DNA of 64,000 nt from the NCBI GenBank assembly GCA_910577225.1, contig CAJTMV010000020.1, forward strand, positions 4,061 to 68,060, given 5' to 3'. Positions within the stretch are counted from its first letter, which is position 1. The number at the start of each line of letters is the position of its first letter. The DNA is from an uncultured Eubacterium sp. (GTDB lineage: Bacteria > Bacillota > Clostridia > Lachnospirales > Lachnospiraceae). The translations under genes were made by a program, and so were the position numbers. The notes beneath the pieces were generated by a model, which had not been told where the DNA came from, did not search any database, and saw nothing but the letters and a program-made list of their open reading frames with translations. Positions 54,606-62,782 of the stretch are shown piece by piece.

Positions 54606-54813
54606 TAAGAATATCTCCTTTCCCGACAATCCCTTGCCGTATTTTCAGTATCAAATAGAAAATGGTATGTCAAATGTGCAAATTTGATTACCGAACATAA
54701 ATTACACATTTCTGCAAATTACAGCTGTATATGAGCAGGTGACAAAAGGGAAGAACCTGCCCCGCTTCATCGGGTATTACAAATATCCGCTGCTTTCTCA
54801 TATTTGGTTATAT
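54606..54813. promoter_or_regulatory. Upstream region of the recombinase gene
   Basis: The 200-bp stretch contains the recombinase SD, a hairpin GCAGGT/ACCTGC (about 54735-54760) and, on the minus strand, CATACCAT (54662-54669), which resembles the sigma-E -10 CATACANT. No convincing -35 accompanies it. The gene must have its own promoter here, because a terminator closes the preceding gene. Confidence 0.3.
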
Positions 54814-54842
54814 AAAAACGTCAAACGGTTATACCTGACGTT
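54814..54842 (-). terminator. Terminator after the small accessory gene
   Basis: On the minus strand AACGTCA pairs with TGACGTT and runs into TTTTTATA. It overlaps the stop codon of the 87-codon ORF and separates it from the recombinase gene. Confidence 0.65.
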
Positions 54843-55084
54843 GATTTTTTCTGATTGAGACGATATTGTTTTTCGAGTTCAAGCAAACAGAGTTCCCGCT
54901 GTGACGCGGTCAACAGATTCCGTTTTTCTAATGATAAAAGGATCGATCTTTGAAAATTCATAAAAAATGCCGCGTGTTCCCGCTCGTTCAATTCCGGAAC
55001 AGGCTCGCCAACATACCTAAATTCTCTATGCTTCAACAGGCAGCACCCCCTCATTTTCAATGTATGAACGAATGCTTGTACCAT
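54821..55084 (-). CDS. Small protein next to the recombinase, unknown function
   Basis: An ORF of up to 87 residues with core REFRYVGEPVPELNEREHAA followed by a helical, SHOCT-like tail (RNLLTASQRELCLLELEKQY). The true start may be TTG at 55036 (LKHREFR), which has AGGGGG upstream. Small genes beside serine recombinases can encode directionality factors; I know of no test for this one. Its own terminator suggests separate control. Confidence 0.55.
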   Translation of the reverse strand: MVQAFVHTLKMRGCCLLKHREFRYVGEPVPELNEREHAAFFMNFQRSILLSLEKRNLLTASQRELCLLELEKQYRLNQKKSTSGITV

Positions 55085-55224
55085 ATAACGAGGGTGCTAA
55101 TCCTTTTTTTTACGTTGTCATCATGTAGCGGACAACATGCATGGGCAGGCGAAGAAATCGAGATCATAATGACCGCCCTTGAACCTTAAATGATACGCCG
55201 TTTCATCATCCTCCTTTGAAACAT

Positions 55225-55254
55225 AAAAAAACGCCACTTTATAATGAAGTGACG
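55225..55254 (-). terminator. Terminator of the toxin-antitoxin operon
   Basis: On the minus strand CGTCACTT pairs with AAGTGGCG (8 bp with one G-T pair) and is followed by seven T residues, about 25 bp after the toxin stop. Confidence 0.75.
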
Positions 55255-55278
55255 ATTCCTTTTCCAATTATTTCATTA

Positions 55279-55596
55279 TTACCGTATAAGCCATCCATAA
55301 TCCTGTCTGCAATCCACTACATAATCTGCGTAAACAATATCGTCCACGATTTGGAAGATTATCATATACCGTTTTTCAAACAGGATAAACCGATAAGCGT
55401 TTCTGGGAATATATTCCCCTGTGAGCCACGGACATCTCTGCGGCATGATTTCAAGTGAATTTGCGGTTTTTTCAAACTCTGCGGTCAACCGTTCCGCAGC
55501 TTCGGGACTTACCTGCGCCAGAAATGCAGCATGAGAAACAAGCATCTGCGTTGCACGCTCTGACACAATCACATGGTATCTATTCTGCTGTTCCAT
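55279..55596 (-). CDS. RelE/ParE-family toxin
   Basis: A 105-residue protein of the RelE/ParE fold, with VSERATQMLVSHAAFLAQVS, the central AYRFILFEKRYMIIFQIVDD and a C-terminal VYADYVVDCRQDYGWLI. The family inhibits either translation or gyrase; which one cannot be said. The start MEQQNRY at 55596 overlaps the antitoxin stop by 17 bp, so translation is coupled. Confidence 0.85.
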   Translation of the reverse strand: MEQQNRYHVIVSERATQMLVSHAAFLAQVSPEAAERLTAEFEKTANSLEIMPQRCPWLTGEYIPRNAYRFILFEKRYMIIFQIVDDIVYADYVVDCRQDYGWLIR

Positions 55597-55867
55597 GACC
55601 TGCCGCCTCCCTGATTGCATTACGCATCCTTGCGGCTACTTCTTCAACGGAATAGCCTTTGCTGCCACGCATCCTGTCCTCCTCAGCCGCTAAAAGTTCC
55701 TCACGGAGCTTAAGCATTTTTTCTCTGCGGTTATAAGTCCCAATATCCATAACCACCAAATCCCCCTCGCCGTTCCTGGTAAGGAAAACCGGCTCTGCTG
55801 TTTTTCTGCACTGCTCGGCAATCTCATTATAATTCTGCCTGATTGCTGCTGACGGGCGAATAATCAT
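55580..55867 (-). CDS. Phd/YefM-family antitoxin
   Basis: A 95-residue antitoxin with the N-terminal DNA-binding pattern IIRPSAAIRQNYNEIAEQCR and PVFLTRNGEGDLVVMDIGTY of the Phd/YefM family. Its disordered C-terminus would bind the ParE-like toxin. The pair would stabilise the element in the population by post-segregational killing. Confidence 0.87.
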   Translation of the reverse strand: MIIRPSAAIRQNYNEIAEQCRKTAEPVFLTRNGEGDLVVMDIGTYNRREKMLKLREELLAAEEDRMRGSKGYSVEEVAARMRNAIREAAGHGTAE

Positions 55868-55953
55868 AACGACACCTCCTCAAATCAACAATAGTAATAT
55901 TCTACTCAGATTATATCCATTTTATGCAATGAAGTCAACAGGATACAGCATTT

Positions 55954-56163
55954 TTACAAGCCCGTCATTTCCCTTACCATACGGTCCGCCATCTTAATCG
56001 CACCGACAAGGACGAGCCAATCCATAAGTAACCGCACCTTTGATAGCTTTACTACATGATACTCATCTACAAAGAAAAAATCTAGCGAAGTAAAACGAAC
56101 AAGTTCCAATCTTTCTCTTGTGTGTTTTACTACAAAAAAGACCTGCATTCTCATTTTCATCAT
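55954..56163 (-). CDS. Small hypothetical protein near attR
   Basis: A 69-residue ORF with the hydrophobic helix LLMDWLVLVGAIKMADRMV at its C-terminal end. The ribosome-binding site is weak (AAAGAAG). It lies 80 bp from the right attachment arm. I do not recognise it and cannot exclude that it is not a gene. Confidence 0.35.
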   Translation of the reverse strand: MMKMRMQVFFVVKHTRERLELVRFTSLDFFFVDEYHVVKLSKVRLLMDWLVLVGAIKMADRMVREMTGL

Positions 56164-56242
56164 ACTTCTTTATTCTCTCAAACGTCGAAAAGCTATGTAT
56201 CGGAAATCCCACCGTATCATGCTCGTCCCCAAATATGATAAG

Positions 56243-56292
56243 TGGAACATTACCGATGCTTCTCTGGGTACAGAAGAACTTGCGCATCTGGA
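56243..56292. other. attR of the cotJC element
   Basis: The left half of attP, TGGAACATT (56243-56251), a 6-bp spacer, GCTTCTC (56258-56264) and TGGGTA, is followed from 56271 by cotJC sequence (CAGAAGAACTT). Confidence 0.85.
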
Positions 56293-56689
56293 AATCATCT
56301 GTGCCATCGTACACCAGCTTACGCGAAATCTTACTCCTGAGGAAATCACCGCATCTGGCTTTGATAAATATTATGTAGACCATACGCTTGCCCTCTGGCC
56401 GCAGGCGGCAGGCGGAATTCCTTTCAATGCCTGTGAATTTCAGTCCAAAGGCGATCCGATCACAGATCTTGTGGAAGATATGGCAGCAGAACAAAAAGCC
56501 CGTACAACATATGACAACATCCTGCGTCTTGTGAAAGATCCGGAAGTATGCGATCCGATACGCTTTTTAAGAGAGCGGGAAATTGTGCACTTCCAGCGTT
56601 TCGGCGAAGGACTCAACACCGTAAAAGAACATCTGGATTCCAAGAACTTCTACGCATTTAATCCGGAATTTGATATCCGGCAGAAATAA
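56270..56689 (+). pseudogene. cotJC: cotJC 3' part (codons 63-201 of the restored gene)
   Basis: This half starts at the codon completed by the crossover (TEELAHLE) and encodes the rest of CotJC, ending FNPEFDIRQK. It holds the remaining metal ligands, Glu/His in TEELAHLE, Glu in AAEQKAR and His in EIVHFQRF. An in-frame extension upstream (from 56120) reads element DNA and is not a real N-terminus. Without excision no promoter or start of its own is apparent. Confidence 0.92.
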
Positions 56690-56697
56690 TAGAAACA

Positions 56698-56746
56698 AAA
56701 GCAGCCTGGCCGCTTCGCATAACTGCAAAAGCTGCCTGGCTGCTTT
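56698..56746 (+). terminator. Hairpin after the cotJ operon
   Basis: AAAGCAGCC and GGCTGCTTT form a 9-bp stem around a long loop 10 bp after the cotJC stop. Both ends are T/A-rich. It may end transcripts from both sides. Confidence 0.6.
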
Positions 56747-56763
56747 CATTCGTTCAGGAAATT

Positions 56764-56967
56764 TTACGCTGTCTGCCCGCTTGTAAAAGGCATAACAATA
56801 TGTACAAGGATCTCAGCCATCTGAACCGGCGGCTCTTTCATAGCTCTTTTCAACCATTCAGCTGCAACCCACGCATTTAAAAGAAGATTCCGCTTATAAC
56901 GAAGCTCCTCCTCCAACGAAATAAAATGTCGATCGTAAGTGGAACGGCTGACATTTGCCTGTTTCAT
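56764..56967 (-). CDS. Small hypothetical protein
   Basis: A 67-residue ORF beginning MKQANVSRSTYDRHFISLEE, with a helical central part (RNLLLNAWVAAEWLKRAM). AAAGGTG lies upstream at a loose distance of 13 bases. No domain is recognised. Confidence 0.4.
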   Translation of the reverse strand: MKQANVSRSTYDRHFISLEEELRYKRNLLLNAWVAAEWLKRAMKEPPVQMAEILVHIVMPFTSGQTA

Positions 56968-57030
56968 TTAATGACCATTTTCACCTTTTCTTTCTGATTT
57001 CATCATAACCCACGATTTATACATTCCGCA

Positions 57031-58654
57031 TCAAAGCCGCGACACGCAAGATTCTCTCTCAAATTCACCGAGATACCCACCATCTACAAAAACCTCTTTT
57101 CCCTTAAATGCAACGCCATAAACACGGATCTTTTCCATTGGCACACCCTTTTCCTGCAATACTGCCGCATATTTTTTATCGATCACCTGCTTTATTGCCG
57201 CCCGTACTGTATCTTCAAGGCTTTTTTCCTTTTTCGCATGAAATACTAAGCACAAGCCCATGATAAAATTTTTCCGGCTGCATCTGCTCAGACGGTTTTC
57301 CAGCAGAATCAAAGCTGCCAACGGCTACGAATGCAACTCTGCTTAAATATTCGTTCATTCCATCCGGATCATTGTGCAAAAGTGATCTTATAAAATCATT
57401 ATAAGAAGATTTACATACGCCAAACCATCCTCGTATCATCTTTTGGAACGCCAAAACAATCTCATGATTCGTAAGCGTCAGCTCATATTCTGCAGGTTCT
57501 TCTAAAAGCTCATACTCTTTATTTACCGAACAGATAGATGCAATTTTCAAATAACCGCTGGCAAGGAGCAGACTCCAGACAGCATCCGGATTGTTATCAA
57601 GCTCCTGAAATACGATCTGTTCATCCAGCGCAATGCGGAAAGACTTTCCCTCAATCAAATCCTCAACCGCTATTTTTATATCCCTGTCACTCTCCCGGAT
57701 CAGCTTTCCGACCAGTGCGTTTGAGCTTGTATTTGCCCAATATGGCTTAAATTCCCTTTTATCGAGAAACTGCGTAATCGACCACGGATTATAAATACTG
57801 CTGCAATTTCCGTACCGAAATCCATCATACCACCGTTTTACTCCGTCTGACTGATCCTGCAAGCCAAACTCCTCTAACGCCTCGATCACTTCCTCTTCGG
57901 TAAACCCAAAAGCTGTCGCATATTTGCCGGAAGTTGTCGTGACCGCTTCCAGATTATTCAGGTCTGAAAAGATAGATTCTTTGCTGACTCTTGTAATTCC
58001 TGTCATCAGACCGCGTTCCAGATCAGTATTCGTTTTAAACGCAGAATTTAATAATCCCCTCATTAATTCTGCCAGTTCATCCCAAAACCCTTTTGTATAT
58101 GCTTCCTGCATCGGCGTATCATACTCATCCAACAAAAGTATCACTTTTTTTCCATAATAACGGCGTAAATATCTGGATAACTGACAAAGTGAATTTTCCA
58201 GATCTACACGATCCATACTCACAGAAATCCTTTGATAAAATGCAAGATCTTCCCCTTGCAGAAATCCGCTTTTCACTAAAAAATCATGATCTTGATATAA
58301 ATTAACAATCAGCTGGCATATTTTTTTCTTTGCCATTTCATAACGATCCGCCTTAATAGCAGCAAAACTCAAAAATATAACAGGATATGTTCCCTGTAAT
58401 TTTTGGTACGTTTCTTCGTGCCATACCGTAAAGCGTTCAAACAAATCGCTTCTTCCTGCATATCTGATCGAAAAAAACTGCTCTGCCATTTTCATAGTAA
58501 GTGTTTTTCCAAAACGTCTGGGACGGGTGATCAAAGTTACAGTATCCCCATTTTCCCACCATTCTTTTATAAAGTCTGTTTTATCGATATAAAAATAATC
58601 ATTTTCAATGATCTTGCCAAAATCCTGTTCACCAAGTGCAATTGTTCTTGTCAT
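57031..58654 (-). pseudogene. Second AAA-ATPase/PD-(D/E)XK gene, nuclease core deleted and frameshifted
   Basis: The ATPase half (to about 57240) is intact, with TRPRRFGKTLT and VILLLDEYDTPMQ, and clearly resembles the gene at 42.4-44.0 kb. Where the intact copy has about 43 residues carrying the catalytic Asp and E-x-K, this one has a deletion joining GLVLSIS to EKSLEDT in another frame. The downstream frame continues to 57031. A 480-residue ATPase ending KGKKP would still be made. MTRTIAL at 58654 is the likely start, after GGAG. Confidence 0.85.
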
Positions 58655-58672
58655 GTAAAACTCCTGCTCCAT

Positions 58673-59029
58673 CCATACTATTTATCCGCATCCAGTTTCT
58701 AATACATACGATTAAGAATCCTCCATCTTTGATTCATTTATCTAATTGCGTGTCCAATCCAATTATAACCCAGTTCCCCTTTGCCCGCAATCGCCTTTTC
58801 TCAAATCTTATACAAAATATGCCATCTGTTTTCCCCACGATCGCTTCGTTTCAATTATTCTTACTTTTTTATTAACCTTACATCCAGTTCCACCAGCAGT
58901 TCATCACTGGCAACCCACATAGGAAACAATAATTTTATTATATTCATATTGCAAACGAAGCAATGGCGTGAATCAGGCTGTAATAAATTCAAATCTCTGC
59001 CCAGATGATGCGCTCGTTTGTCCGGACAC
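58673..59029. other. 357-bp gap without a recognised gene
   Basis: On the minus strand an open frame (58861-59079) encodes ...PMWVASDELLVELDVRLIKK, which looks like a real C-terminal fragment but has no start signal and overlaps the kinase gene end. I see no terminator or promoter that I can defend. Confidence 0.35.
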
Positions 59030-60211
59030 TTATTTGAGAAACAAATGGACGGACAGTTCTTGTCCTTGCAGCGACGCACTGACCTCGCCCCCGTGGAGCT
59101 CCACGATGCGTTTTACAATGGCGAGCCCCAGCCCGGAGCTTTTGTGGGTGCTTCTGGCCCGGTCTCCGCAGTAGAAGCGCTCAAAGATCCGATCCGGCTC
59201 AATGCCGTGAGCATCCGTCAATCGGTTCGTGATACAGATATGGAGTCGGCCCGTCTCCTGCGCCGTCACAGTTACCGGAGCAGAACGATCGGCGTATCTG
59301 CGGGCATTGTCCAGCAGATTCTGAAACACCCGCACCATCTGCTGTGTATTGACATCGGCAGCATGGCTTTCCACCCCCAGCTGCCATGAAAGCGTCAGTC
59401 CCTCTGTCTCCATAAGAACTTTATATTCATATAGGATATGCCGCAGCAGTTCCAGCACATCTCTTTTCTCCATGTCAGGAAACCGGTCGGCGGAGTTCAG
59501 CTTTGTATATTCAAACAATTCGTTGATCAGCCCGTTAAGCCCCGTCAGACGCCGCTCTACCACTTCAATGTATTCGTCAAAGCGCTGCCTGTCTTCGGGC
59601 CCCGCCTCTTTCAGCAGTTCCACATAGCCTATGATCGAGGTAAGAGGACTGCGCAGATCATGGGAAACATTAGTGATCAGCTCATTTTTGCTCTGCTGCT
59701 GTCTTTTTTCCCTCTCCTCTTTTTCCCTGAGCTGGACGGACATCTCGTTGATGACGGCGCACAGCTGAGTGATTTCATCGTCCCCCTGTAATTCCATGCT
59801 CCTTCCAAAGCCTTCATCCCGAATCTTCTGAATTTCCTGAGACAGATACTCTACATACCTGACCCTGCGGTCGACCCTGACGGAAAAGGAGACACCAAAG
59901 CATATCATGGAAAACGCCACTGCCAGCACTGGCGGAAGATATTCGGCGGCAATGAGGTATCCATAGCCCAGCTCATAAAAAAAATTCCACATCCCGTAAT
60001 GGAACAGAAACTGCATCATGGTCAGTACCACCGCCAGCACCGCCAGGCTGATAGCAAGGGAGACGCAGGCCGCTTTCAGAAAATATACCGTGAGGCGTTT
60101 TGGGAATAAGGAGGACAGCTTTCTGTAGACCAGAAAAATCACGAAAACCGTTCCTCCGATGACAATGCCGTTGATTAAAACATAATTTGGAATGATCTGA
60201 AACAGCGTCAT
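59030..60211 (-). CDS. Sensor histidine kinase (VanS-like)
   Basis: The 393-residue kinase has three or more N-terminal membrane segments (about 8-30, 43-65, 85-110), a HAMP-like linker, a HisKA domain with the phospho-His in NVSHDLRSPLTS and an ATPase domain (NLLDNARRYAD, SGLGLAIVKRIVELHGG). It would phosphorylate the response regulator encoded just before it. The start at 60211 overlaps the regulator's stop (ATGA). Confidence 0.92.
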   Translation of the reverse strand: MTLFQIIPNYVLINGIVIGGTVFVIFLVYRKLSSLFPKRLTVYFLKAACVSLAISLAVLAVVLTMMQFLFHYGMWNFFYELGYGYLIAAEYLPPVLAVAFSMICFGVSFSVRVDRRVRYVEYLSQEIQKIRDEGFGRSMELQGDDEITQLCAVINEMSVQLREKEEREKRQQQSKNELITNVSHDLRSPLTSIIGYVELLKEAGPEDRQRFDEYIEVVERRLTGLNGLINELFEYTKLNSADRFPDMEKRDVLELLRHILYEYKVLMETEGLTLSWQLGVESHAADVNTQQMVRVFQNLLDNARRYADRSAPVTVTAQETGRLHICITNRLTDAHGIEPDRIFERFYCGDRARSTHKSSGLGLAIVKRIVELHGGEVSASLQGQELSVHLFLK

Positions 60212-60891
60212 ATCTGATACCCTCTTCCCCAACAGGTTTTGATAAAATCCGAATGTACATTGTCCCAGTTCAGTTTATTACGGAGATTTGCAATATGCAT
60301 CATCACAGCATTTTCCGAACAGAAAAATTCTTCATGCCATACCGCTTCATAAATCTGCGCCATGGTCAACACCTGCCCTTTGTTTCGCAGCATATATTCC
60401 AGAATGTCATACTCCTTGCGCGTCAGCCTCACTTCCCGTCCGCTTACCCATACCTGATGGCTTTCCATGTCCATCGTAAGATCCTCCGTCTGGAGCGTGT
60501 GCGCCGGCTTTTCCGTCCCATTGTACTGTTTATAACGGCGAAGCTGCGCTTTGATGCGGGCAAGAAGCTCAACAGGCTTAAAAGGTTTCGTCACGTAATC
60601 GTCTCCTCCCGCCGTGAGACCTTGTATGATGTCTATATCTTCTGTTTTCGCCGACATAAATATAATCGGCATTTTGCTACTTTCTCTTATTTGCAGGCAG
60701 GCGCTGATACCGTCAATTTCCGGCATCATTACATCCATCAGAATCAGATCCACCTGATAGTGCTCCAGGATATCCAGCGCCTGTGCTGCATTTTCACAGG
60801 CGAGGTAACGGTAGCCCTCATTCCCCAGATAGATGCCCAAAAGCCCACGTATGTCTTTATCATCGTCGACAATCAATATGAATTCTTTCAT
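60208..60891 (-). CDS. OmpR-family response regulator (VanR-like)
   Basis: A 227-residue regulator with a receiver (Asp53 in LILMDVMMPEIDG, Lys in VTKPFKP) and an OmpR winged helix (TRKEYDILEYMLRNKGQVLT, NKLNWDNVHSDFIKTCWGRG). MKEFILIV at 60891 overlaps the stop of the upstream membrane gene (ATGA). It may bind the direct repeat upstream of the operon. Confidence 0.93.
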   Translation of the reverse strand: MKEFILIVDDDKDIRGLLGIYLGNEGYRYLACENAAQALDILEHYQVDLILMDVMMPEIDGISACLQIRESSKMPIIFMSAKTEDIDIIQGLTAGGDDYVTKPFKPVELLARIKAQLRRYKQYNGTEKPAHTLQTEDLTMDMESHQVWVSGREVRLTRKEYDILEYMLRNKGQVLTMAQIYEAVWHEEFFCSENAVMMHIANLRNKLNWDNVHSDFIKTCWGRGYQI

Positions 60892-61412
60892 GATAGTTTT
60901 GCTTCTCCCTTTTTGCAAAAATGCTGCAGAGCCGCTGAGGCAAGGAACATGAACAGAAGCTCCGCAGCGATAACCTGCCATCGCCTCAGACCGCACAAAC
61001 CGCAAAAAAAACCCGAAAAGGCAATCATACCAATGGATATGATTTTAGCAATTATACCAATTTTCAGAAATTGAGGCAATGATATTTTCAAAAAAGCAGA
61101 ACCTGCACAGAGCACTTCATCGGACATAAACGGGACGATCAGCAGTACGCCAAGAATCCAAACGCTGTACCGCTCTGTCAGCTGCTTTAGCCACGCAAGC
61201 TGCCTGCTGTCTTTTCTCTCCTTTGAAATACGATGTACAATCAGTGAAGATACGGAATACATAAACATCAATCCCAGCACGGAGCCTGTGACCCCGAAGA
61301 AAAAGGCCTCCAGGCTGCCGATCTGTCTGGTTCCCCACAGTACCACTGCCGTTTCTGTCACCGGAACACATATAGGGCGCAGCACACAGACAAGAAAATA
61401 GACGCACCACAT
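60888..61412 (-). CDS. VTT/DedA-like membrane protein
   Basis: The 174-residue protein has about five membrane segments and the pattern PVTETAVVLWGTRQIGSLEA then FMSDEVLCAGSAFLKISLPQ followed by FLKIGIIAKI, like VTT-domain (DedA/TVP38) lipid scramblase-related proteins. AGGAGG precedes the start. It lies 22 bp after the methyltransferase gene and overlaps the regulator gene, so the four genes form one operon. Confidence 0.75.
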   Translation of the reverse strand: MWCVYFLVCVLRPICVPVTETAVVLWGTRQIGSLEAFFFGVTGSVLGLMFMYSVSSLIVHRISKERKDSRQLAWLKQLTERYSVWILGVLLIVPFMSDEVLCAGSAFLKISLPQFLKIGIIAKIISIGMIAFSGFFCGLCGLRRWQVIAAELLFMFLASAALQHFCKKGEAKLS

Positions 61413-61434
61413 AACGACACCTCCTGCTATTGGT

Positions 61435-62028
61435 TCATACCGCGCTGTCCGCAGAAATCTGTTTCCCGTGGCAGCATTTTAATTTCATGTGCAGCACATA
61501 CGCCGGCGGCAGGTTTCGCCAAACCCTTACAACCTTCTGAATATTGAAATAATTTTCAAGAAAGGTTTTCCGCAGCAGTGTATACTGAAATGTGGTAAAT
61601 ACGCCTTCCATTCCGATTGCCTTTTGAGTCTGTGATAGTATTCTGCGAGACACCTGCTGCGGAAGAGATGTAAATGGCAGCCCGGAAATGACATAATCCG
61701 CATTTCGAAATCCCTGTTCTCTTAAGAAGCTGCATACATTTCCGGCATCTCCATGGATCAGCACCACCCCCGCCATTCCATGAAACTGTTTCCGAAGTAT
61801 TTCGTAAAAACGGTCATTCTGTTCAATCACAATATAAGTCGTGTCCGGCCTTTTTCTTGCTGCCACCTCCCGGGTAAATACACCTGTCCCCGCTCCGTAT
61901 TCTACAATGCAGTCTGCTTTATCGAAATCAATAAAAGCCGTCATGGATTCCGCCAGATACCTGCTGCTGGGAGCAATCGCTCCGATAGTGTCCGGAGCAC
62001 TGAAGTATTCTCTTAAAAACTGCCACAT
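61435..62028 (-). CDS. Class I SAM-dependent methyltransferase (phospholipid N-methyltransferase-like)
   Basis: A 197-residue methyltransferase with motif I CIVEYGAGTGVFTREVAA and a motif IV ISGLPFTSLP, as in the PmtA/KsgA-related family that methylates phosphatidylethanolamine or rRNA adenine. The start APSSRYLAESM region fits PmtA-like proteins. With the VTT protein it suggests membrane lipid modification. MWQFLREYF at 62028 is the chosen start, behind GGGAGGG. Confidence 0.75.
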   Translation of the reverse strand: MWQFLREYFSAPDTIGAIAPSSRYLAESMTAFIDFDKADCIVEYGAGTGVFTREVAARKRPDTTYIVIEQNDRFYEILRKQFHGMAGVVLIHGDAGNVCSFLREQGFRNADYVISGLPFTSLPQQVSRRILSQTQKAIGMEGVFTTFQYTLLRKTFLENYFNIQKVVRVWRNLPPAYVLHMKLKCCHGKQISADSAV

Positions 62029-62085
62029 AGGATGTCCCTCCCCATACAATAAATTCAGCGTATTATGCTGTCATTTGATGATTTC

Positions 62086-62130
62086 AGTATAAGGAAGAAG
62101 TATAAAGAGAAAACTGTAAGAACTATAAAG
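62086..62130 (-). promoter_or_regulatory. Promoter and direct-repeat operator of the methyltransferase-VTT-RR-HK operon
   Basis: A -10 TATACT (62086-62091) lacks a good -35. Instead, two 15-bp near-identical repeats, CTTTATAGTTCTTAC (62116-62130) and CTTTATACTTCTTCC (62093-62107), are spaced 23 bp, about two turns. This is the layout of an OmpR-type activator site, fitting autoregulation. Confidence 0.5.
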
Positions 62131-62264
62131 ATTTCTTTAAAAGCGATTCGTATGCTGATTCTGTTTTTACCTGTGCTTACAGCAGACGAACAAAATGTCA
62201 TATAAGTCGATCACAGATCTGTTGGAACGTGCCAGAAAAACAAAATTCACTTAATATCAGCCGT

Positions 62265-62684
62265 TCAGGATGCGGCTAACGTCAATATAAAAATAAAAGC
62301 TGCAAATATAGGTTTTGCAAACGCTTTCAGATGTATTACTTCTGAAGTTTGCCATCATTTTCGGCAACTCCTGATAACAGAATGACTCCGATACTCCCAC
62401 CTTTAGTATTCCGACTGGCTCCACGAAGGCAGAAATTTCAAACAGGATTTCCCGTTCCGTTCAAGCTGCAGCATTTTCTGTGCATATTTTATCAGATGTC
62501 TCCCTTCCTGTGTCAGTATGAGTGATTTCCCAAGTCTTTCAAAGAGCAGACAGTTTAGTTCATCTTCCAGTTGTTTTATCTGTGTCGTGATTGTTGACTG
62601 TGCATACCAAGCTGATTAGCGGCGGCCGTAAAACTTCCGTTTTCGATGATTGCAATAAATGTTGAAAGCTGCGTAAGTGTCATA
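62265..62684 (-). pseudogene. Broken LysR-family regulator
   Basis: From the start at 62684 (GGGAG upstream), MTLTQLSTFIAIIENGSFTA is a LysR helix-turn-helix. The frame then shifts by one base after NQLG. The next frame gives STITTQIKQLEDELNCLLFE and RLGKSLILTQEGRHLIKYAQ, and another piece (VGVSESFCYQELPKMMANF) continues the effector domain. A full LysR is about 300 residues; the rest is missing. The gene is dead. Confidence 0.8.
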
Positions 62685-62782
62685 ATTTTTCTCCCATCAA
62701 AAGAAATGAATATTTATATTTAATTTTTCAATTTTACTGATGATTAACTTAGAGTTATCACATCAGATAAGGAAGGTGCAAG

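Larger units (their letters stand above)
52962..56270 (-). mobile_element. 3309-bp intervening element in cotJC
   Basis: The element lies between two copies of GGTA (52958-52961 and 56267-56270). It has a large serine recombinase gene ending 25 bp from its left end, a candidate accessory gene, a toxin-antitoxin pair and a small ORF, all on the minus strand, opposite to cotJ. Excision at GGTA restores cotJC and leaves a circle with a highly symmetric attP. Its length (3309 bp) is not prophage-like. Its form resembles skin-like intervening elements of sporulation genes. Confidence 0.92.

Noticed and set aside
56120..56270. Open frame leading into the cotJC 3' half, seemingly giving a 189-residue protein
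   Set aside because: The upstream part has no CotJC similarity and lies within the element. The frame is open only by chance across attR.
52962..56270. Element as a prophage or conjugative element
   Set aside because: There are no structural, replication, relaxase or conjugation genes in 3.3 kb, only recombinase, TA and small genes.
57215..57321. Programmed frameshift in the second AAA/PD-(D/E)XK gene
   Set aside because: The A-rich junction could suggest slippage, but about 43 residues including the active site are deleted, so frameshifting would not restore the protein.
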